NCBI RefSeq assembly: GCF_014199625.1
Contig: NZ_JACHNY010000001.1
Location: 930,001 to 994,000, forward strand
Direction: 5' to 3'
DNA length: 64,000 nucleotides
Source of the DNA: Sphingomonas abaci
GTDB taxonomy: Bacteria; Pseudomonadota; Alphaproteobacteria; Sphingomonadales; Sphingomonadaceae
Within the stretch, counting starts at the first letter, position 1; each line of letters starts with the position of its first letter. Below the pieces are notes generated by a model. That model was given only the letters and a program-made list of their open reading frames with translations, did not search any database and was not told where the DNA came from. Of the stretch, positions 35,801 to 45,040 are shown one piece after another. The position numbers and the translations under genes are program-made.

Positions 35801-35841
35801 GTTTCAATCTTCTGCCCAGCCGATCCGAGGCGCCGCGGCCA

Positions 35842-36602
35842 TTAGGGAGGCGTGACCCGCGCCTGACGCCACAAAAGGTAAACGCTGACCGCCGAGGCCG
35901 TTGTCACCACAAGCTCCGCTTCCTCGAAGGTCGGATCTCTTCCATCGGCGATATGCCGGCCCTGCTACGAAGAAAACCCCCATAGTTTGTGCAGCGCCGC
36001 ATGGAGCGGCCCCCGGCAAACCCAGCCGACCGATGATCTTGCCGAGCGTGTCGGTACTGTTGTCGACTTCGCGGGCGACGCATTCCAAGGCCGCCATCGC
36101 GTGCTGGATCGCGCCGGTGACATCGGCCACGGGGCGTCTTGAGATGTCCTTCGGCGCCTCGTGGACTTCGTTCGCCGCGGTCGGCTTTCCCGCCTGCTGC
36201 ATCACCTGCACAGCGTCGCGCGTCGCCAGCGTGAAGGCCACCAAGCCGCGGACTACGATCCGCCCATTCTCCATCTGCCAGCCAACGCCAAGCTCCCGGA
36301 AGAGCTGGGTCAGGCGCCGGGCGAACTAGTCAGCTTTTGTGCCGGTATAGTCGATCCGGGCAATCTCCGCATGAATCCGCTCGGCAATGTCATAGATTTT
36401 GAACCAGGGGGCATCGTCAACGAGACCGTCGACCTCGTTCTCGACATTGCTTCCCGACCAATTGTTGGGATCGGGTCGCTTCAGCAGTACTTCGCAGATC
36501 GCTGCGCGCATACTGTCCTGGCCGAGACCCGCGGCATAGCCCAGCATCACGATGCCGGCACGTATCTCCTCAGGCGCATCTTCGCGGATGCGGATTTCCA
36601 TC
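35842..36602 (-). pseudogene. Decayed AbiJ-like abortive-infection gene
   Basis: Read on the minus strand from the ATG at 36602 (MEIRIREDAPEEIR), the sequence resembles AbiJ-type proteins: VLLKRPDPNNWS, PWFKIYDIAE, PTAANEVHEA and GAIQHAMAALECVAREV, the conserved C-terminal signature. Three lesions are visible: an in-frame TAG at 36326-36328, a frameshift near 36010 after the LGLPG segment, and a second TAG near 35960 in the shifted frame (before QGRHIADGRDPTFEEAE). The original product of about 250 residues cannot be made. Family naming is from memory of the signature. Confidence 0.6.
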
Positions 36603-36689
36603 TCGGCGCCCTGAAAGCCGTGGCGTTCGGAAAATGAGCCTGTCCCGGTCATGCGCCCCACTAGCATAGAGGTGCTTGAAAGCTCCAGG

Positions 36690-36830
36690 ATTGCGCTGCC
36701 GACAGAACACACCCGCTTGAGCTGCCAGGGCGCGAGGCCTCCCTTCGTGAATTTGGTCGGCTCGGGCACTGACTTCGGCTCGTCGATGTCGCGCTCGATG
36801 ACGATCGCATCGGCGCTGCCGAGGAGCGTC
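36690..36830 (-). pseudogene. Possible AraC-family regulator fragment
   Basis: A short minus-strand stretch reads TKFTKGGLAPWQLKRV. GGLAPWQ(L/E)(K/R)R is the typical start of the AraC-type DNA-binding domain. The frame then runs out of similarity and continues into the decayed AbiJ-like gene. No complete gene is present. It is either recombination debris or chance resemblance. Confidence 0.3.
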
Positions 36831-37038
36831 TAAACCTCATCGAGACAACGGCGCGTGAAGCCGGGATCGATCTCGATCGAACGCCGCGCCTGCGCCTCGA
36901 TCCGACGCGACCGCGTGTCCGTTCCAGATTTCGTTGTCAAGCATCGGGAACGGCGTGGGCCTACAAACCCAATCCAAAACATGAATGAATGGTAGAAGTC
37001 GGGGAGCGGGGATGGCGGGCTGAACGACGGAAATTGGG

Positions 37039-37941
37039 TCAGAGGCGCCCGGCGGAGAAGTCGCGCGCGAGCGCAATGAAGGCCGTGAAGGCGGCCGACG
37101 AATTGCGTCTGTTGGAGTAGTAGAGGCAAAGTGACGAGAGCGGTGGCGTCCAATCCTCCAGAATGCGCACGAGCCGGCCCGCCGCGATATCGTCGCGGAT
37201 GTCGGGCTCCATGAAGTAGCCGATCCCCACGCCGTTCAGCACCGCAATCCGGGCGAGGGATGCCTCGTCGAGCGTGATCGGGCCATCAACGTCGAGCAGC
37301 AACTCCTCGCCGTCCTTCGCGAAGCGCCATCGGAGCGGGGCTCCATTGGGAAGCCGCCCGCGGATACACGGATAAGCAAGTAGCTCCTGCGGCACTTTAG
37401 GAACAGCCCTGCCTTGGAGAAACGCCGGCGACGCAGCGACGGCGATGCGTCGCTCGCGACCCAGCGGGATAGCGATTGCATCACTCGGCACCAGATCCCT
37501 GGCACGCACGCCCAGATCAAACCCCGCCGCGACGACATCGACGAGACGGCCCTCCGTGACGATGTCGATATGCACCTGCGGATAGCGCTCGAGATAGGTC
37601 AGGACGAGCGGCGACATGATCTCGCGCGCCGCCGTCGCGAAGGCGTTGATCCGCAACGTGCCCGACGGTGCCTCCTGCTGCGACCGCGCCGTGTCCATCG
37701 CTTTCTGGATGCCCTCGAGCGCCGGCCTGACCTGCGCGACGAAGATCCGTCCGGCATAGGTGAGCGAGACGCTGCGCGTGGTGCGGTTGAACAGGCGCAC
37801 GGCAAGCTCCCGCTCGAGCTTCTGCACCGCATTGCTGATCGCCGTGGTCGACATGCCGAGATCAAGCGCCGCGGCGCGGAACGAGCCGCAGCGGACGATC
37901 GCCAGGACCGCCTCCAGCTCGGTGAGAGAATGGCGGGTCAT
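37039..37941 (-). CDS. LysR-family transcriptional regulator
   Basis: A 300-residue LysR protein. The N-terminal winged HTH (residues about 6-60) contains [18 protein letters not shown] and [13 protein letters not shown]. The effector domain has typical [11 protein letters not shown] and [10 protein letters not shown] segments. It is divergent from the NTF2-like and SDR genes across a 96-bp gap, the standard LysR layout, so it probably controls them. The inducer is not evident. The 36834-37038 stretch after its stop holds no gene I can support. Confidence 0.93.
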   Translation of the reverse strand: MTRHSLTELEAVLAIVRCGSFRAAALDLGMSTTAISNAVQKLERELAVRLFNRTTRSVSLTYAGRIFVAQVRPALEGIQKAMDTARSQQEAPSGTLRINAFATAAREIMSPLVLTYLERYPQVHIDIVTEGRLVDVVAAGFDLGVRARDLVPSDAIAIPLGRERRIAVAASPAFLQGRAVPKVPQELLAYPCIRGRLPNGAPLRWRFAKDGEELLLDVDGPITLDEASLARIAVLNGVGIGYFMEPDIRDDIAAGRLVRILEDWTPPLSSLCLYYSNRRNSSAAFTAFIALARDFSAGRL

Positions 37942-38037
37942 TGTCCCGATCTCCGTAATACGACATTCGCATTTGTCTCGATTATCGGGTGAACGCGCAA
38001 TCGCTAAATCGTCCTCGTCACAACCGAGGAGACGATC

Positions 38038-38373
38038 ATGTCACTGAACCTGCCAGCACTGATCGCGGATTATATCGAGGCCAACCGGCGCCTCGATCTG
38101 GACGGCATGATGAAGCATTTCGCGCCGGATGCGGTCTTCACCGACAACGGCAAGGACTTCGTCGGCAAGGCCGCGATCGCCAAGATGCTTAAGGACGAAG
38201 CGATCGCGGTGAAGGCGATCTTCGAGCCCGACGCGGCGCGCGAGGAGGACGGCGCCATCGTGCTTGAAGGGCCGGCGCACGGCGAATTCCCCGGCAGCCC
38301 GCTCCGCTTCACCTATCGCTTCACGATGAACGGGGACGCCATCAAGACGCTGGAGACGACGGTATGGGCATGA
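38038..38373 (+). CDS. NTF2/SnoaL-like protein (111 aa)
   Basis: A 111-residue cone-fold protein of the nuclear-transport-factor-2/SnoaL-like group. The frame shows [19 protein letters not shown], then [12 protein letters not shown] and the [16 protein letters not shown] strand at the end. Members serve as small isomerases, hydrolases or ligand-binding partners. It starts with AGGAG upstream and overlaps the SDR gene by ATGA, so the two work together, probably on one small molecule. It is under likely control of the divergent LysR gene. Confidence 0.85.
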   Translation: MSLNLPALIADYIEANRRLDLDGMMKHFAPDAVFTDNGKDFVGKAAIAKMLKDEAIAVKAIFEPDAAREEDGAIVLEGPAHGEFPGSPLRFTYRFTMNGDAIKTLETTVWA

Positions 38374-39152
38374 CCGCGGATCCGCGCGAGTTCGCCGGCA
38401 AGCGCGTGCTCGTCAGCGGCGGCACCAAGGGGCTCGGCCGCGCCACCGTCGAGCGCTTCCTTGCTGGCGGCGCGCGCGTCATCACCGCCGCGCGCACCAT
38501 CCGGAATCAGATCGAAGGCGTCGACTATGTCGAGGCGGACCTGACGACCGCAGCGGGCGGTGAGGCGCTGTCAAAGGCGGCGATCGAGCAGCTGGGCGGC
38601 GTCGATATCCTCGCCCATGTCGTCGGCGGCTCGTCCTCGCCCGGCGGTGGCTTCGCCGCGCTGACCGACGAGCACTGGCTGGCCGAGCTCAACCTCAACC
38701 TTCTCGCCACCGTCCGGCTCGATCGGCTGCTGATCCCGCAGATGATCGAACGGGGCATGGGCGCCGTCGTCCACGTTACGTCCATCCAATCGATCCTGCC
38801 GCTGCCCGACTCCACCACCGGCTACGCCGCCGCGAAGGCGGCGCTCCGGACGTACAGCAAGTCGATCTCGAAGGAGCTCGGGCCCAAGGGCGTGCGGGTC
38901 AATTCGGTTTCGCCGGGCTGGATCATGACGGAGGCGACCGGAGACTTTCTCGAAATCCTCCGGAAAGCCAACGGGGGCACGATCGAGGAAGCGCGCCAGT
39001 CGGTGCTCGACGCGCTCGGCGGCATCCCTATCGGTCGCGGTGCGGAGCCCGAGGAGGTCGCCGACCTTATCGCCTATCTCGCGGTCGATCGTGCAGCGGC
39101 GATCCACGGCGCCGAATTCGTGATCGACGGCGGGACGGTTCGCACCGTCTGA
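38370..39152 (+). CDS. SDR-family NAD(P)-dependent oxidoreductase
   Basis: A 260-residue short-chain dehydrogenase/reductase. The nucleotide motif is SGGTKGLG at residues 16-23. Catalytic residues are Ser138 (VTSIQS), Tyr152 and Lys156 (YAAAK). HVVGGSSSPGGGF replaces the usual NNAG, as in several SDR subgroups. The start at 38370 shares ATGA with the NTF2-like stop; an ATG six bases earlier also exists. It is the last cargo gene before the right transposon end. Substrate unknown. Confidence 0.92.
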   Translation: MTADPREFAGKRVLVSGGTKGLGRATVERFLAGGARVITAARTIRNQIEGVDYVEADLTTAAGGEALSKAAIEQLGGVDILAHVVGGSSSPGGGFAALTDEHWLAELNLNLLATVRLDRLLIPQMIERGMGAVVHVTSIQSILPLPDSTTGYAAAKAALRTYSKSISKELGPKGVRVNSVSPGWIMTEATGDFLEILRKANGGTIEEARQSVLDALGGIPIGRGAEPEEVADLIAYLAVDRAAAIHGAEFVIDGGTVRTV

Positions 39153-39484
39153 TCGGGCAATGCGGAGCGGCCGCCCACTCTCCGGGTGTGGCGGCCGCCG
39201 GAAATCGCGAGATGGGAGATCGAGAGATGCTTAGCGGACTGCTGATGGCGACCATAACGAGCGTCCGCTTCCGGGAAGCTGGCGGGCCGGTCTCAATGGC
39301 CGAATGTGGGTCTTGCAAGACTCAACGGGGTGGCTGCTCGCTCGCGAAGGCAGCAGCGAGGCAAAGGCCAATAGGCCGAGCGACAAGCGCGCGCGGCTGC
39401 CGCAAAAGCTCAGCCGATTTTGCAAGTAAGCTGAGACTAGTCTCAATAAGGTGATACGAGTCTCATTTTGAATGAAAAGTGACA
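39153..39484 (-). repeat. Transposon right end with TnsB-type binding repeats
   Basis: About 330 bp without a gene. Copies of AGTCTCA, the complement of TGAGACT, lie at 39459-39465 and 39439-39445, with a degenerate GGTCTCA at 39289-39295. A facing TGAGACT at 39432-39438 makes a palindrome with its neighbour. The first copy stops 19 bp from the tip, mirroring the left end. The tip read inward is TGTCACTTTTC against TGTCAATTTTC on the left. Repeat number and spacing differ between ends, as in Tn7, where this asymmetry sets orientation. Confidence 0.78.
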
Positions 39485-39489
39485 CCCCC
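39485..39489. repeat. Target-site duplication, right copy (CCCCC)
   Basis: Five C residues immediately outside the right tip (GTGACA), identical to 2316-2320. They belong to the two Gly codons at the ComM insertion point. Confidence 0.9.
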
Positions 39490-40326
39490 GCCCGTCAGCG
39501 CCGCCATCGACGCGCTGTGATGCGGCGCCCGGAACGGCCGCGTGCGGGTCAGCCGCCCGTTCGCCAGTGTGCCGGCGACCGACTGGACCATCGAGACCTC
39601 CAGCGCCTCGGCGGCGTCCAGCGGCGGCAGGATGCCGGGCAGGCACGCCGCCATCAGCGACTTGCCCGCGCCCGGCGGACCGCACAGCAGCAGGTTGTGG
39701 CTGCCGGCCGCGGCGATCTCCAACGCGCGCTTGGCGGTCTCCTGGCCGCGCACCTGGCGCAGGTCGGGGCCGGGCGCCTCCGCCTCCACCTTGCCGGGGC
39801 CCGGCGCGGCGAGCAGGCCATGGCCCTTGAAATGATTGATGAGCGCCAGAAGATCGGGCGCGGCCACGACCTCGGCCGATCCGGCCCAGGCGGCCTCCGC
39901 CCCTTGCGCGGCGGGGCAGACGAGGCCGAGCTCCGCCTGCCCGGCATGGAGCGCGGCGAGCAGCACGCCCGGCGATGGCGCGATCCGCGCGTCCAGTCCC
40001 AGTTCGCCGACCACGACATAGCCGGCCAGCGTCTCGACATCGACCACCCCCATCGCCCCCAGCAGCGCCAGCGCGATCGGCAGGTCGAAATGCGCGCCCT
40101 CCTTGGGCAGGTCGGCGGGAGACAGGTTCACCGCGATCCGCTTGGGCGGCAGCGCCAGGCCGAGCGCCGCGATCGCGCCGCGCACCCGCTCGCGGCTCTC
40201 GCCCACCGCCTTGTCGCCGAGGCCAACGACGTTGAAGGCGGGCAGGCCGGGGATCAACTGCACCTGCACCTCGACCGCGCGGGCCTCCAGCCCCAGATAC
40301 GCCACCGTCCGCACGATCGTCGCCAT
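39485..40326 (-). pseudogene. comM: comM (YifB family), 5' fragment cut by transposon
   Basis: N-terminal 280 codons of ComM, from MATIVRTVAYLG through the Lon-like fold (NVVGLGDKAVGESRER) and the ATPase Walker A (LLLCGPPGAGKS) to ALTGGG, where the transposon begins. The frame runs a few codons into the element (VTFHSK) and stops inside it. It therefore encodes a protein with Walker A but no Walker B or arginine finger, which cannot be a working helicase. The 3' part is at 1649-2320. Loss would be expected to reduce natural transformation in a competent strain. Confidence 0.95.
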
Positions 40327-40496
40327 TCGCCCGCCCCCGAAACGCCACCCAATATCCGTTCCATAGCCGCAACGATGGCGCGCGCGACGGCCTTTCCGCA
40401 CCCCACCGCCTTGCCTGGATAATACACACTAGCTAAGCCACTGGCGTGCCGCGGTTCCGCTTTCCGTCCCGATCCACCGCGCCGCGCTCCCCGATC

Positions 40497-40793
40497 ATGC
40501 GCATCGCGCAACTGACGCTCGGCGGCGTGCTGATCCTGCTCGCGCCGGCGGTGATTCCCCTGCCCGGCCCGGCCGGCATCTTCCTGTTCGCCGGCGGCCT
40601 GATCCTGATCCTGCGCAACTCGCGACTCGCCCGCCGGCATTTCGCGCGCGCCAAGCGGCGCTGGCCACGCATGGGGCGAATCATCGACCGGGCGATGCGA
40701 CGGCGCAGCACGCTCCGCCGCATCGCGCTGGAGAAACGGAGGGCCGCCGCTTCTCCGCCTCGCGCGCCCTGCCCGGCGGTTCGGCCACGTTGA
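40497..40793 (+). CDS. Small PGPGW-like transmembrane protein
   Basis: A 98-residue protein with two closely spaced hydrophobic segments around a Pro-Gly turn (LTLGGVLILLAPAVIPLP, then PAGIFLFAGGLILILR), followed by a strongly basic tail. This resembles small PGPGW-type inner-membrane proteins of unknown function. The ATG at 40497 is chosen because the hydrophobic segment follows directly; an ATG at 40446 adds a basic stretch. It lies between comM (divergent) and rpmH. Confidence 0.6.
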   Translation: MRIAQLTLGGVLILLAPAVIPLPGPAGIFLFAGGLILILRNSRLARRHFARAKRRWPRMGRIIDRAMRRRSTLRRIALEKRRAAASPPRAPCPAVRPR

Positions 40794-40818
40794 CTTCGCG
40801 CCCGATCCTGCCTATGCG
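40790..40818 (+). promoter_or_regulatory. Putative sigma-70 promoter of rpmH operon
   Basis: TTGACT at 40790-40795 and TATGCG at 40813-40818 are separated by 17 bp, a good match to the housekeeping promoter pattern, and lie about 65 bp before the rpmH start. Position before a strongly expressed ribosomal-protein gene supports it. Prediction only. Confidence 0.5.
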
Positions 40819-40883
40819 CACAGCCACATGGCCGTCCCGCGTGGCGGCCCTTTCTGTTTTCGATGAATACCGAGGAATGAACG

Positions 40884-41018
40884 ATGAAGCGGACCTTCCA
40901 GCCGAGCAACCTGGTGCGTGCGCGCCGTCACGGCTTCCGCGCGCGGATGGCGACGGTCGGCGGCCGTGCGGTGATCCGGGCGCGTCGCGCGCGCGGCCGC
41001 AAGAAGCTGTCGGCGTAA
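40884..41018 (+). CDS. rpmH: Ribosomal protein bL34
   Basis: A 44-residue basic protein of the invariant L34 type ([28 protein letters not shown]), a component of the 50S subunit. It has GAGGAA upstream. It opens the rpmH-rnpA-yidD-yidC-engB cluster found in nearly all bacteria. Confidence 0.98.
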   Translation: MKRTFQPSNLVRARRHGFRARMATVGGRAVIRARRARGRKKLSA

Positions 41019-41035
41019 CAGCCTTTCACGATTGC

Positions 41036-41434
41036 GTGACCGATTCGGCCCCGTCCCCGGTGGACGGCGGCCCGAATCGCGTGTCCGGGCCCGGCGACCC
41101 CGCTGAGATCGTCCAGATGCGCCTGCGCCGCGACTTCCTGGCGGCGAATGGCGGCAAGCGCGCGCCGATGCCGGGTTTCGTCCTGCTGGTTCGCGCCCGC
41201 CAGGACGACGACCGCACCATGCGGGTCGGCTATACCGTGACCAAGAAGGTCGGCAACGCGGTGGTCCGCAACCGCATGAAGCGCCGCCTGCGCGCGCTGG
41301 CCCGCGAAATGCTGCCGGAGCATGGGCTGGCCGGGGCCGACCATGTGCTGATCGGCCGCAATGGCGGGATCGAGCGCGACTTCGCCCTGCTCCGCACCGA
41401 ATTGCGCAAAGCCCTGAAAAAGGTGGTCCGGTGA
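41036..41434 (+). CDS. rnpA: Ribonuclease P protein component
   Basis: A protein of up to 132 residues, the basic subunit that helps RNase P RNA mature tRNA 5' ends. The signature VVRNRMKRRLRALAR is complete, as is RVGYTVTKKVGNA. The start is uncertain: GTG at 41036, 17 bp after rpmH, gives 132 residues, whereas the ATG at 41117 gives 105. The core starts near MRLRRDFLAANGGKRAPMPG. The stop overlaps the yidD GTG start. Confidence 0.93.
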   Translation: MTDSAPSPVDGGPNRVSGPGDPAEIVQMRLRRDFLAANGGKRAPMPGFVLLVRARQDDDRTMRVGYTVTKKVGNAVVRNRMKRRLRALAREMLPEHGLAGADHVLIGRNGGIERDFALLRTELRKALKKVVR

Positions 41435-41697
41435 GCGCACCGGCGGACGACTCGCCCGCATCCGCGGACGATCGGCCGCCGCGCTGGCCGGCCCGGCTGC
41501 TGATCCTGCTGGCCCGCGGCTGGCAGATCGGCCCGTCGGCGGTGATGCCGCCCTCCTGCCGGTACGATCCGTCCTGTTCGGCCTATGCAATCACCGCCCT
41601 TCGCCGCTATGGCGCGCTCAAAGGGGGCTGGCTGGCAGCGCGGCGGATCGCCCGTTGCCATCCCTGGGGCGGCTTTGGCCCCGATCCTGTCCCGTAA
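41431..41697 (+). CDS. yidD: Membrane protein insertion efficiency factor YidD
   Basis: An 88-residue YidD protein. The family signature is intact: PPSCRYDPSCSAYAITAL with three cysteines, GGWLAARRIARCHPWG and the final GFDPVP-like GFGPDPVP. It assists YidC-dependent insertion at the inner membrane. The GTG start overlaps the rnpA stop (GTGA), and yidC follows after 22 bp. Confidence 0.95.
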   Translation: MSAPADDSPASADDRPPRWPARLLILLARGWQIGPSAVMPPSCRYDPSCSAYAITALRRYGALKGGWLAARRIARCHPWGGFGPDPVP

Positions 41698-41719
41698 TTG
41701 ATTGGGAAATGACGACGCC

Positions 41720-43420
41720 GTGAAAGACGATCGCCAGAATTTCGTGCTGTTCGCGGTCTTCGCGGCGCTGATCCTGTTCGGCTGGCCGCTGATCCAGAAC
41801 AAGTTCTTCCCCACCAATCCGCCCGCGACCAAGATCGTCGACGGCAAGCAGGTGCCGGTGCCCAATCCGGCCAATTATCCCACCGCCACCGGCCCGGCCG
41901 CCACCCGTGACCGCAATGTGGTGCTGGCGGAGACGCCGCGCGTCCGCATCGAGACGCCGCGCCTGCGCGGGTCGATCAACCTGAAGGGCGCGCGGATCGA
42001 CGATCTGGTGCTGATCGACTACAAGGAGACCGTCGCCAAGAACTCGCCGCCGATCCGCCTCTTGTCGCCGGCCGGCGCGCCCGATGCCTATTTTGCGGGC
42101 TTCGGCTGGCGCACCGACGGGTTGCAGCCGCCCGCCGCCGACACGGTCTGGACCGCCTCCGCCCCCGTCCTGTCGCCCGGCAAGCCGGTCAACCTCGATG
42201 CGACCGGGCCGGGCGGACAACGCTTCCGCCTCACCTTCTCGGTCGACGACAACTACATGTTCACGGTGCGCCAGACGGTGCTGAACGCCGGCGCGGCGCC
42301 GGTCAGCGTCGCGCCCTATGGCTATGTCAACCGGATTGGCGTGTCGAAGGACCCCGATAGCTGGACGATCCATACCGGGCCGATGTCGGTCAACAACGGC
42401 TCGGCGAGCTACGGCCCCAATTTCAAGGACCTGGCCAAGGGCCCCACCCAGTTCAGCACGACCGGCGGCTGGCTGGGCTTCACCGACAAATACTGGCTGA
42501 CGGCGCTGCTGCCCGACCAGTCCGCGACCTTCACCGGCCAGTTCCGCGCGGGCGCCAACGACGCCTATCAGGGCGACGTGACGATCAATCCGCGCGCGCT
42601 GAAGCCGGGCCAGGCGATCACCCAATCGACCCGGTTCTTCGCGGGCGCCAAGGAAGTGCGCCTGCTCGACCAATATACCGATCACGAAGGCGCGACGAAG
42701 CTCGATTACGCGCTCGACTGGGGCTATTTCCGCTTCATCGAAAAGCCGATCTTCTATTATCTCGACTGGCTGTTCAGCCATGTCTACAACTTCGGCGTCG
42801 CGATCATCCTGCTGACAATCACGATCCGGGCGCTGCTGTTCCCGATCGCGCAGCGCCAGTTCGCCTCCATGGCGGCCATGCGGGCGATCCAGCCGCGCAT
42901 GAAGGCGCTGCAGGAGAAGTACAAGGACGACAAGGTCCGTCTCCAGCAGGAGGTGATGGCCCTCTACAAGGCGGAGAAGGTCAATCCGCTGGCCGGCTGC
43001 GTGCCGACGCTGATCCAGATCCCGATCTTCTATGCGCTCTACAAGGTGCTGATGCTGACCATCGAGATGCGGCACCAGCCGTTCATCCTGTGGATCAAGG
43101 ACCTGTCCGCGCCCGATCCGCTGACCCCGGTCAACCTGTTCGGCCTGCTGCCCTTCGTCCCGCCGCACTGGGCCGCGATCGGCGTGGTGCCGATCCTGCT
43201 CGGCATCTCGATGTACTTCCAGTTCAAGCTCAACCCGCAGGCGATGGACGAGACCCAGCGCCAGGTCTTCGCTTTCCTGCCCTGGGTGCTGATGTTCGTG
43301 ATGGCGCCGTTCGCGGTCGGCCTGCAGATCTACTGGATCACGACCAACTGCATCTCGATCCTGCAGCAGCGACTGCTCTATGCCCGGCATCCGGGTCTCA
43401 GCACGCCGGTGGCGAAATGA
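41720..43420 (+). CDS. yidC: Membrane protein insertase YidC
   Basis: A 566-residue YidC of the Gram-negative type: an N-terminal membrane anchor ([15 protein letters not shown]), a large periplasmic domain (about 30-340), then the insertase core from [18 protein letters not shown], including the hydrophilic groove region, [16 protein letters not shown] and the last helices. It inserts and folds inner-membrane proteins alone or with SecYEG. GTG at 41720 is chosen as start because the anchor follows at once; a TTG at 41702 is alternative. Its stop overlaps the engB start (ATGA). Confidence 0.97.
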   Translation: MKDDRQNFVLFAVFAALILFGWPLIQNKFFPTNPPATKIVDGKQVPVPNPANYPTATGPAATRDRNVVLAETPRVRIETPRLRGSINLKGARIDDLVLIDYKETVAKNSPPIRLLSPAGAPDAYFAGFGWRTDGLQPPAADTVWTASAPVLSPGKPVNLDATGPGGQRFRLTFSVDDNYMFTVRQTVLNAGAAPVSVAPYGYVNRIGVSKDPDSWTIHTGPMSVNNGSASYGPNFKDLAKGPTQFSTTGGWLGFTDKYWLTALLPDQSATFTGQFRAGANDAYQGDVTINPRALKPGQAITQSTRFFAGAKEVRLLDQYTDHEGATKLDYALDWGYFRFIEKPIFYYLDWLFSHVYNFGVAIILLTITIRALLFPIAQRQFASMAAMRAIQPRMKALQEKYKDDKVRLQQEVMALYKAEKVNPLAGCVPTLIQIPIFYALYKVLMLTIEMRHQPFILWIKDLSAPDPLTPVNLFGLLPFVPPHWAAIGVVPILLGISMYFQFKLNPQAMDETQRQVFAFLPWVLMFVMAPFAVGLQIYWITTNCISILQQRLLYARHPGLSTPVAK

Positions 43421-44055
43421 GCTTCACCGACGAGGAGATCGAGGCCGCGCGCAAGCTGTTCGCCGGCCCGGTCGCCTTCCTGAAGTCCGCGCCCAAGCTG
43501 GAGCATCTGCCCGCCCCCGTGGCGCCCGAGGTGGCGTTCGCCGGCCGGTCGAACGTCGGCAAGTCGTCGCTGCTCAACGCGCTGACCAACCGCAACGGCC
43601 TGGCGCGCACCTCGAACACGCCGGGACGGACGCAGGAGCTGAACTTCTTCGATGTCGGTCAGCCGCTCGCCTTCCGGCTGGTGGACATGCCCGGCTACGG
43701 CTTCGCCAAGGCGCCCAAGGACATGGTCCGCCAGTGGCGCTATCTGGTGAACGACTTCCTGCGCGGGCGCGACGTGCTGAAGCGCTGCCTGGTGCTGATC
43801 GATTCGCGCCACGGCATCAAGGAGGTGGATCGCGAGATCCTGGGGATGCTGGACAAGGCGGCGGTCAGCTACCGCATCGTCCTGACCAAGGCGGACAAGA
43901 TCAAGGCGACCGATCTCGCCGCCGTGACCCGGGCGACCGAGGAGGAGGCCCGCAAACGCCCCGCCGCGCATCCCGATATCATCGCCACCTCCAGCGAGGG
44001 CGGCATGGGCATCGCCGAGCTGCGCGCAGCGGTGCTGGAGGCGGTCAACGCCTGA
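43417..44055 (+). CDS. engB: Ribosome biogenesis GTPase EngB/YsxC
   Basis: A 212-residue small GTPase needed for late 50S assembly. G motifs: G1 [10 protein letters not shown]2 [10 protein letters not shown]3 DMPGYGFA, G4 LTKADK, G5 TSSE. The start at 43417 shares ATGA with yidC. The ribosome-membrane cluster rpmH to engB ends here. Confidence 0.96.
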   Translation: MSFTDEEIEAARKLFAGPVAFLKSAPKLEHLPAPVAPEVAFAGRSNVGKSSLLNALTNRNGLARTSNTPGRTQELNFFDVGQPLAFRLVDMPGYGFAKAPKDMVRQWRYLVNDFLRGRDVLKRCLVLIDSRHGIKEVDREILGMLDKAAVSYRIVLTKADKIKATDLAAVTRATEEEARKRPAAHPDIIATSSEGGMGIAELRAAVLEAVNA

Positions 44056-44112
44056 TCCCTCCGGCCGGCCGGGCGGTTGCCGCCACCCGGTCGAGCCGCT
44101 AGGCCATTGGCC

Positions 44113-44781
44113 ATGAAGCTCATCATCGGCAACAAGGCCTACTCCTCCTGGTCGCTGCGCGGCTGGCTCGCCTGCAAGCAATCGGGCCTGCCGTTCGAGG
44201 AGGTGGTCGTGCCGCTCTACGACCAGGAATGGGACCGGCGGCGCGAGGGCGACGAGTTCGCCCCCTCCTCCGGCAAGGTGCCGATCCTGTGGTGCGGCGA
44301 CGACACGGTGGTCTGGGACAGCCTGGCGATCATCGACTATCTCGCCGACCGGGTCGGGCGGGCGCATTTCTGGCCGGAGGATGATTCGGCGCGCGCGATG
44401 GCGCGGTCGATGGCGGCGGAGATGCATTCCAGCTACCAGAATCTGCGGCGCCAGCATCCGATGAACGTCCGCCAGATCTTCCCGCCCGCGCCCCCCAGCG
44501 CCGAGGTGATGGCGGAGCTGCAGCGGATCATGAGCCTGTGGGCGCAGGCGCGCGCCCGGTTCGGGGGCGGCGGCGAGTTCCTGTTCGGCGATTTCGGCGC
44601 GGTCGACATCATGTTCGCCCCGGTCTGCACGCGCATCGTCACCTACCAGCTGCCGATCGCGCGGTTCGCGGCGGGCTACATCCAGGCGGTGATCGGCCAT
44701 CGCTGGATGCAGGACTGGATCGCGGGGGCGCAGGAGGAGGACTGGATCCTCCAGCAATATGAGCAACCGGCGGCGGGTTGA
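44113..44781 (+). CDS. Glutathione S-transferase family protein
   Basis: A 222-residue protein. The N-terminal thioredoxin-fold domain reads MKLIIGNKAYSSWSLRGW with Ser-Ser-Trp-Ser near the glutathione site, GKVPIL with the cis-proline, and the DSLAIIDYL helix that binds the gamma-glutamyl end. The C-terminal helical domain follows. Closest in layout to zeta/beta-like bacterial GSTs; substrate unknown. It is separated from engB by 57 bp. Confidence 0.88.
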   Translation: MKLIIGNKAYSSWSLRGWLACKQSGLPFEEVVVPLYDQEWDRRREGDEFAPSSGKVPILWCGDDTVVWDSLAIIDYLADRVGRAHFWPEDDSARAMARSMAAEMHSSYQNLRRQHPMNVRQIFPPAPPSAEVMAELQRIMSLWAQARARFGGGGEFLFGDFGAVDIMFAPVCTRIVTYQLPIARFAAGYIQAVIGHRWMQDWIAGAQEEDWILQQYEQPAAG

Positions 44782-44837
44782 AGCGTCCGCACGACGCAGC
44801 GAGGACGTGGCGTCACGGGCACCTGCTTCGCCCTGCC

Positions 44838-44867
44838 TTCTTGTTCCCCGGCGAAGGCCGGGGCCCC
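44838..44867. repeat. REP-type palindromic repeat
   Basis: The sequence TTCCCCGGCGAAGGCCGGGG forms a short hairpin (CCCCGGC/GCCGGGG with a GAA-type loop). Nearly the same unit occurs at 48118-48150 and, inverted, at 48195-48226. Such units are scattered in sphingomonad genomes. A decayed inverted partner may lie at about 44919-44945. No gene is present in 44782-45040. Confidence 0.7.
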
Positions 44868-45040
44868 GTGGGGGGAGATGGGGACGACGCGCGACGCTCC
44901 GTCACTGCAACCTTCCCCACGGCGTCCAGACCTTTGCCGGGGAGCGGCTGTGTAGAACGGATGCCCGGCCCCTCTTCACGTCTCGGCGTCCTCGCGTGAA
45001 CCCGATTGCACGCCGACGCCAGTTGCGCGAAGGCCGGCCC

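Larger units (their letters stand above)
2321..39484. mobile_element. Tn7-like transposon inserted in comM (37,164 bp)
   Basis: The element starts TGTCA and ends TGACA, has TGAGACT-type repeats at both ends, is flanked by a 5-bp duplication, and carries tnsA, tnsB, tnsC and tniQ in a row at the left end. Tn7-like elements that target comM/yifB are known, for example the Tn6022/AbaR group of Acinetobacter. The insertion point falls after the GGG of the ComM ALTGGG motif. Cargo is mainly defence-type genes, toxin-antitoxin modules and a small metabolic cluster. The transposition genes look intact and the ends match each other, so the element may still be mobile. Confidence 0.95.

Noticed and set aside
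2321..39484. CRISPR array or Cas genes as RNA guide for the Tn7-like element
   Set aside because: No regularly spaced direct repeats and no Cas protein motifs were seen; the Cas4-like Fe-S nuclease parts belong to AddB-type proteins.
41618..43390. Long minus-strand open frame opposite yidC
   Set aside because: It mirrors yidC, is rich in Arg/Gln/His repeats typical of antisense shadows in high-GC DNA, and has no motif.
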